From Nitrospirota bacterium (lineage in GTDB: Bacteria; Nitrospirota; Thermodesulfovibrionia; Thermodesulfovibrionales; JdFR-88), in the NCBI GenBank assembly GCA_021813765.1, contig JAKAJM010000020.1:1-36433 (forward strand): a stretch of DNA of 36,433 bases, read 5' to 3'. Positions within the stretch are counted from its first letter, which is position 1. Every line of letters begins with the position of its first letter. Below, piece after piece: positions 32,486-36,433 of this stretch. The translations under genes were made by a program, and so were the position numbers. The notes under the pieces are model-generated. The model made no database searches. It saw only the letters and a program-made list of their open reading frames with translations, and was not told the DNA's origin.

Positions 32486-32493
32486 AGTATAAT
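32486..32493. promoter_or_regulatory. Overlapping divergent -10 boxes between dinB and the methyltransferase gene
   Basis: The same bases read TATACT on the minus strand (32491-32486, six bases before dinB ATG) and TATAAT on the plus strand (32488-32493). Both genes could start here and compete for polymerase. No good -35 is visible for either. Confidence 0.4.
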
Positions 32494-32531
32494 CAAATGG
32501 AACGCATAGTTTTTTGGAATAAACACTGAAA

Positions 32532-33161
32532 ATGATACTGACCGTTGCCCTTATAATGGCCTGTTTTGCGCTCCTGCACAGCCTGCTTGCCGCGGACCGC
32601 ACCAAAGACCTGACCGCCCGTCTGACAGGGCCAAGGTTCGTGAAGGCGTTTTACAGGCTCATATATGTGCTAGTATCGGCTGCGGCTTCCCTTGCCGCTT
32701 TCGGGCTTATCTCCATGCTGCCCGATAAGGTGCTATGGTCTCCACCCGGCATGGTGATGGCCGTAATGGGGCTCCTTCAGTTCTTTGGACTTCTCCTTGG
32801 CCTGGCCACATTTTCCATGATGGATTCGATGGAGTTCATCGGACTCAGGCAGGCAATAAGGCACATGAAAGGCGAACCGCCCTCCGGGGACGCCGAAGGG
32901 ATCAGTCAGCGGCTGTCCACGGGCGGACTTTACGGGATGATCCGCCATCCCCTGTACACGGCCGGAATATTGATATTTACTTTCATACCAGTGATAACCG
33001 TAAACTGGCTTACCGTCACCGTGCTGGCCGACCTCTATTTCATCTATGGCGCTTTCATCGAGGAAAGGAGGCTCATAAAGCGCTTTGGTCAGGACTACAG
33101 AAAATACATGAAAAAAGTGCCCCGGTTCATTCCCAGGCCTTCTTCCTTGCTTAGGCGATAA
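32532..33161 (+). CDS. Membrane methyltransferase of the isoprenylcysteine/phospholipid (ICMT/NnrU/MddA-like) family
   Basis: Inner-membrane protein of 209 aa with five or six helices. The C-terminal SAM-binding signature is clear: YGMIRHPLYTAGILIF (about 136-151), then EERRLIKRFGQDYRKYMKKVPRFIP (about 177-201). Similar proteins methylate isoprenylcysteines, phospholipids, or thiols such as methanethiol; I cannot choose between these. It is divergent from dinB and its stop overlaps the 3' end of the convergent mqnD gene by 11 nt. Confidence 0.8.
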   Translation: MILTVALIMACFALLHSLLAADRTKDLTARLTGPRFVKAFYRLIYVLVSAAASLAAFGLISMLPDKVLWSPPGMVMAVMGLLQFFGLLLGLATFSMMDSMEFIGLRQAIRHMKGEPPSGDAEGISQRLSTGGLYGMIRHPLYTAGILIFTFIPVITVNWLTVTVLADLYFIYGAFIEERRLIKRFGQDYRKYMKKVPRFIPRPSSLLRR

Positions 33162-34044
33162 AAAAGCTTCCGGAGGTTTTTTTTGTTACTGTTTCCTGTT
33201 CTTTTGCAAGGCCGGCCCGCTCCGCCCTTGCAAACAGCTCTTCAATCGCCCGCTCCCCTTCCTGGTTCAGCCAGACGGTGTGCTCGTTCACATAAAGTCC
33301 GATGTGGCTGCTTATGACGGAGTCTTCCATCTCCTGGGCGTGCCGTCTTATGTAAAGCATTGCCTCCTGCGGCCTTTCCAGGGTGTATTGAATGCTCTCC
33401 CGGATGGCGGACTGCACCGCCGCTATCGTGTCTTCCCCAAGCGTACGCTTTGCCGCGATGCCGCCAAGCGGAATTGGAAGCCCGGTAACATCTTCCCACC
33501 ACCGGCCCAGGTCCAGCAGGCGGTGAAGCCCGTATTTTTCAAACGTGAAGCGGCCCTCATGTATTACCAGGCCGGCATCGGCCCTGCCCTCCTTCACGGC
33601 GGGCATGATGTCTGAAAAAAGCATGGGGACAATATTGCCGTCACTTGGCCGCCAGCCCAGCGAATCTCCGTAGAGCATGAAAAGCAGATTTGCCGTCGTA
33701 AGCCCGCCCGGAATGGCAATGCGGCTGCCTTTTTTAAAAAGACTTTCCGGGCCGGCAGGCTCCCTGCCCACCAGAAGAGGACCGCATCCCTTCCCAAGGG
33801 CGGCGCCCGAGCGCAAAAGCGCGTACTTGTCTCTCATGTGGCAGTATGCGTAAAAGGATATCTTGGTAACATCCAGGAGGCCGCTGAGCGCCTTCCGGTT
33901 AAGCGCCTCCACGTCCTCAAGCCCCTCTTCGAACGAAAGGCCGTCAGCCTTTACCTTGCCGTGCACAAGCGCATAAAAGATGGCGGTGTCGTTTGGGCAC
34001 GGAGAATAACCAAGTGAAAGTTTTTGTCCTTTTCCGCCTTTCAC
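33151..34044 (-). CDS. mqnD: 1,4-dihydroxy-6-naphthoate synthase MqnD
   Basis: Enzyme of the futalosine route to menaquinone, 297 aa, that turns cyclic dehypoxanthinyl futalosine into 1,4-dihydroxy-6-naphthoate. The periplasmic-binding-protein-like fold starts LSLGYSPCPNDTAIFYALVHGK, and DAGLVIHEGRFTFEKYGL holds the catalytic His region of MqnD. GTG 34044 follows the upstream stop by 5 nt with AGG just ahead; longer frames run into the upstream gene. It is the only menaquinone gene in the window. It indicates a quinone-based respiratory chain without the MenFDHCE route. Confidence 0.88.
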   Translation of the reverse strand: MKGGKGQKLSLGYSPCPNDTAIFYALVHGKVKADGLSFEEGLEDVEALNRKALSGLLDVTKISFYAYCHMRDKYALLRSGAALGKGCGPLLVGREPAGPESLFKKGSRIAIPGGLTTANLLFMLYGDSLGWRPSDGNIVPMLFSDIMPAVKEGRADAGLVIHEGRFTFEKYGLHRLLDLGRWWEDVTGLPIPLGGIAAKRTLGEDTIAAVQSAIRESIQYTLERPQEAMLYIRRHAQEMEDSVISSHIGLYVNEHTVWLNQEGERAIEELFARAERAGLAKEQETVTKKTSGSFFIA

Positions 34045-34049
34045 AAGAC

Positions 34050-35162
34050 CTATGACGCTCCTTTTTTCTTTTTGTCCACCACGCAGTATATGCCGCCCTC
34101 CCTGAGCCCGGGCCTGAAGCACCCGTTGCAGGAGATGCACGTAGCTCGGGATAGGTCGCCCCCCTGCCACCGGCTGATGAGCATGGGCTCCCTGATAAAG
34201 GGCCGCGACATGGAGATATAATCCATCCCGTGCTCCGCCACCGCCCTTTTAATGACCTCAAGCGACCTGTAGCCGCCCACCGACATGACAGGGCAGCGGA
34301 CCGCTTTTTTTATCCCGGCTGCGAAGGGCAGATTATAAGCCTCCCGCTCCGGACCATCTATCTTCATTCTCACCGGGCCTTTTTCGCCCGAGGCGGCGGT
34401 GCCGCCGCTTACCTCTATGGCATCCACCTTTTCGCTGTCAAGCAGGCGGGACGCAAAGAGCGCATCGCTTATATCAAGGCCGCCCTCCAGGTTGTCAGAC
34501 CCGTTTAACTTGACCAGGACCGGGAAATCCGGACCGGCATCAAGCCGGACACGCCTGTAGACTTCCATGAGGAACCGGCACCGGTTCTCCACCGTCCCTC
34601 CGTATTCATCCGTCCTGCGGTTGGTAAGGGGGGAAAGGAACTGGTTTATCAGATACCCGTGGGCCGCGTGGAGCTGGACGGCGTCGAAGCCGAACTCCCT
34701 TGCCCGCCTGGCGCTGCCGCCAAAGGCGGCCACCACTTCGTCTATGTCTTTTTTCGTCATGGCCGAGGTCTCTTCCCGGAACTGCTCCACCTTTACACTG
34801 GAAGGGGCTAGGGGGCGTCTGCCAGTCATTTTTGCCGTGGTCTGCCCTCCGGCATGCACAAGCTGCACGCAAATTTTGCCACCCTCGTCATGGACGGCGC
34901 GGGTAAGGGAGCGGATGCCGGAGGCAAGGCCGTCCGTGTGCATGCCCAACGTCCCGGGCATCTGCCTGCCGTCCGGCCTGACAAAGGCATATCCGGTGAT
35001 GATAAGGCCCGCCTTTCCCCTGGCCAGGTTGCGATAGCAGGAAGCAAGCCTTTCCGTAGGCATCCCTTCGCTGTCGCACATGCCCTCCCATGTCGCTGAG
35101 CGGACAAATCTGTTGCCAAGCTCCATGCCGTTGATCACTGTTTTTTCAAAGAGTCTTTTCAT
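34050..35162 (-). CDS. NADH:flavin oxidoreductase / Old Yellow Enzyme family
   Basis: FMN-binding TIM-barrel reductase, 370 aa. KICVQLVHAGGQT, the HAAHGYLINQFLSPLTNRRTDEYGG segment (substrate and FMN site) and YISMSRPFIREP (FMN phosphate) are diagnostic. After the barrel there is CISCNGC and a further Cys (GGIYC), a pattern resembling the [4Fe-4S] site of 2,4-dienoyl-CoA reductases, although the spacing between Cys 2 and 3 is short by one. The C-terminal FAD/NAD domain of those enzymes is missing; the protein ends in a Lys-rich tail. ATG 35162 has GGAGG 10 nt upstream. The substrate is unknown; the flavoprotein upstream may be its electron partner. Confidence 0.88.
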   Translation of the reverse strand: MKRLFEKTVINGMELGNRFVRSATWEGMCDSEGMPTERLASCYRNLARGKAGLIITGYAFVRPDGRQMPGTLGMHTDGLASGIRSLTRAVHDEGGKICVQLVHAGGQTTAKMTGRRPLAPSSVKVEQFREETSAMTKKDIDEVVAAFGGSARRAREFGFDAVQLHAAHGYLINQFLSPLTNRRTDEYGGTVENRCRFLMEVYRRVRLDAGPDFPVLVKLNGSDNLEGGLDISDALFASRLLDSEKVDAIEVSGGTAASGEKGPVRMKIDGPEREAYNLPFAAGIKKAVRCPVMSVGGYRSLEVIKRAVAEHGMDYISMSRPFIREPMLISRWQGGDLSRATCISCNGCFRPGLREGGIYCVVDKKKKGAS

Positions 35163-35207
35163 AACGAAGCATCCTCCGCCTTTAACTAACGTTCTTATTT
35201 TTCCTTT

Positions 35208-35882
35208 TTATGCCCGCGCCCTTTCCTTCCAGTGCTGGAATTCGTATGGCCATTCTTCCGCCCTGTACCTTACCAGCGCAAGCATGCGCTCGCGGAATTC
35301 GCCCCGGCTCTTTTCAGCCTCGGGCGGTACCGCTCCCGCCCTCCAGGCCTCCACCAGCCTCTTGCCCAGCGCACGGGCGCTTGTTCTCACTTCTTCGGTA
35401 AACAAGTCTCCTGGCGGCATCAGCGACATGGTCGCAGACACGCTCCCCACGGGCAGGGCCCCCGTCGTTATCAGGAACCGGTCAATGTACTGCGTCACAG
35501 CTTCATCTCCGCCTCCGCCGGAGGTGACCACCGAGGCCCCGTACTTGCCCCAAAAGGACATGCAATGGATCACCCCGCAGCAGCGGTCCATGAAGGCCTT
35601 AAGCTGGGCGCTTACGTTAAAAATGTAATTGGGGCTTGCAAGCACCAGGCCGTCAGACTCCATAATTTTCTCCTTTACAGGTTCGAAATCGTCCTTCCTG
35701 GCGCACCGGCCTTTTTTGTGGCAGGTGTCGCACCCAAGGCAGGGAAGGATCGTGTCTCCCTTAAGGACGATGGTCTCGGTCCGGGCCCCTTCGGCCTGGG
35801 CTCCATCCAGGACATGGCGCAGAAGCCCCGCGGTGTTTCCCTTCAGCCCGTGCGGGCTTGCAAGCAGTGAACTGATCTTCAT
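35208..35882 (-). CDS. Iron-sulfur flavoprotein (NADPH-dependent FMN reductase family)
   Basis: Flavodoxin-fold protein, 224 aa. SLLASPHGLKGNTAGLL is the FMN phosphate loop, PCLGCDTCHKKGRC (about residues 47-60) is the compact Cys motif of iron-sulfur flavoproteins expected to hold a [4Fe-4S] cluster, and LVLASPNYIFNVSAQLKAFMDR is typical of the family. Such proteins pass electrons from ferredoxin and help reduce O2, H2O2 or quinones in anaerobes. ATG 35882 has AGAGGA about 4 nt upstream. It lies 45 nt upstream of the OYE gene on the same strand. Confidence 0.87.
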   Translation of the reverse strand: MKISSLLASPHGLKGNTAGLLRHVLDGAQAEGARTETIVLKGDTILPCLGCDTCHKKGRCARKDDFEPVKEKIMESDGLVLASPNYIFNVSAQLKAFMDRCCGVIHCMSFWGKYGASVVTSGGGGDEAVTQYIDRFLITTGALPVGSVSATMSLMPPGDLFTEEVRTSARALGKRLVEAWRAGAVPPEAEKSRGEFRERMLALVRYRAEEWPYEFQHWKERARA

Positions 35883-35985
35883 GCGTTCCTCTCAAATCCG
35901 GCAGCTTTTTTTGAATATCAGTATAGCAGATAAACGGGCCTTCAGACCTCTCGCGGGGGGCATATGCGGGCAGACCGCCGCGGCT

Positions 35986-36433
35986 TCAGGCCGGGTGGGA
36001 AACCCGCTTCCACCTTTTATGTATCCAGAGCCACTCGGAAGGGTTTTCCCTTACATGGCGCTCTATGGCCTGGTTAAGCCTCCTTAATGCCTCCTCCTCC
36101 GTGCCGCTCAGATCGGCTTCCGGGTAGACGGTTATCTCGTGTCCGGAGGTGGTCCTCCTTATGAAGGCCGGGAAGACCGCCGCCCCCGTCCTCTTTGCAA
36201 GCAACACCGGCATTCTTGTTGTCCACGCCCCCCTGCCCAGGAACTCCACGATATGGCCTTCTTCCTTCAAAACGGCCTGGTCCATGAGGATGCCTACCAG
36301 TCCGCCCGACCTAAGCGCTGGAAGAAGCGCCCTGAGCGCGCCCTTCTTATAGATTATCCTGTTGCCGTACCTTGCCCTTGCCCTCTCCAGGAAACGGTTT
36401 AAAAAAGGGTTGTCAAGGGGCCTGGCAACAACC
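35986..36433 (-). CDS. Lipid A biosynthesis acyltransferase (LpxL/HtrB family), 5' end outside window
   Basis: C-terminal 149 residues or so of an inner-membrane acyltransferase that adds secondary acyl chains to lipid A. The frame is open at the right edge and reads VVARPLDNPFLNRFLERARARYG, then GGLVGILMDQAVLKEEGHIVEFLGR, TRMPVLLAKRTGAAVFP, and the family C-terminus NPSEWLWIHKRWK. The HX4D catalytic motif would be upstream, outside the window. The apparent ATG at 36285 is an internal Met. It supports an LPS-bearing outer membrane. Confidence 0.9.
   Translation of the reverse strand, partial: VVARPLDNPFLNRFLERARARYGNRIIYKKGALRALLPALRSGGLVGILMDQAVLKEEGHIVEFLGRGAWTTRMPVLLAKRTGAAVFPAFIRRTTSGHEITVYPEADLSGTEEEALRRLNQAIERHVRENPSEWLWIHKRWKRVSHPA

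Noticed and set aside
1..36433. CRISPR array, tRNA or rRNA gene, transposase or integrase
   Set aside because: No regularly spaced repeats, no cloverleaf or rRNA-like segment and no recombinase motif noticed on reading either strand; a tRNAscan-SE and CRISPR finder run would settle this.

Overview
The window is a chromosome segment from a Gram-negative bacterium. LpxL-type acyltransferase, TolC-type channel and lipoprotein genes show the outer membrane. A futalosine-route menaquinone gene (mqnD), a selenocysteine gene (selA), a fused CobA-HemD protein, an iron-sulfur flavoprotein and heavy use of ATA (Ile) and AGG (Arg) codons fit an anaerobic or microaerobic lineage such as Nitrospirota or Desulfobacterota. 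That placement is inference; the window holds no rRNA or other direct taxonomic marker.

Layout. 1-1364 (-): the start and most of purH. 1469-5525 (-): a metal-uptake operon, Fur/Zur regulator, substrate-binding protein, ATPase and two paralogous permeases, closed by a terminator. 5486-5889: no gene, but the zur promoter, a degenerate REP/MITE-like element and two hairpin terminators. 5890-12619 (-): a tightly overlapped six-gene efflux operon (ArsR-type repressor, TolC-like channel, adaptor lipoprotein, RND pump, DUF2892 membrane protein, 49-residue zinc ribbon). 12710-15125: divergent ald and tyrS. 15194-16741 (+): cobA-hemD fusion. 16898-20947 (+): three-gene mannose cassette (polyprenyl-phosphate mannose synthase, GDP-mannose synthase, large polytopic membrane protein). 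20952-22400: PhoU-like helical protein, a possibly broken small gene and a lipoprotein. 22524-26142 (+): purL and purF. 26305-28262: osmC-family gene and convergent selA. 28337-31430 (-): NRAMP-like transporter, a 58-residue single-TM protein and a soluble PRC-MgtE_N-CBS protein behind a long structured leader. 31427-36433: dinB, a membrane methyltransferase, mqnD, an Old Yellow Enzyme homologue, an iron-sulfur flavoprotein and a partial lipid A acyltransferase.

The strongest candidate for an undescribed system is the NRAMP cassette. The transporter lacks the canonical NRAMP metal ligands (DAGG for DPGN, APW for MPH). The gene two downstream encodes only the cytosolic Mg2+-sensing module of MgtE, with no channel. 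The tiny membrane protein between them appears not to have been called because of its size. The leader carries a promoter, a 27-codon reading frame with a perfect Shine-Dalgarno, long-range complementarity that could hide that Shine-Dalgarno, and a terminator hairpin. I infer a divalent cation importer gated or controlled in trans by an MgtE-like sensor.

A second theme is that several first-in-operon genes (zur, arsR-type, cobA-hemD, mannose synthase, selA, dinB) have no Shine-Dalgarno but have a -10-like hexamer 6-11 nt before the start codon, which predicts leaderless or near-leaderless mRNAs. Genes inside operons and several others use normal Shine-Dalgarno sequences.
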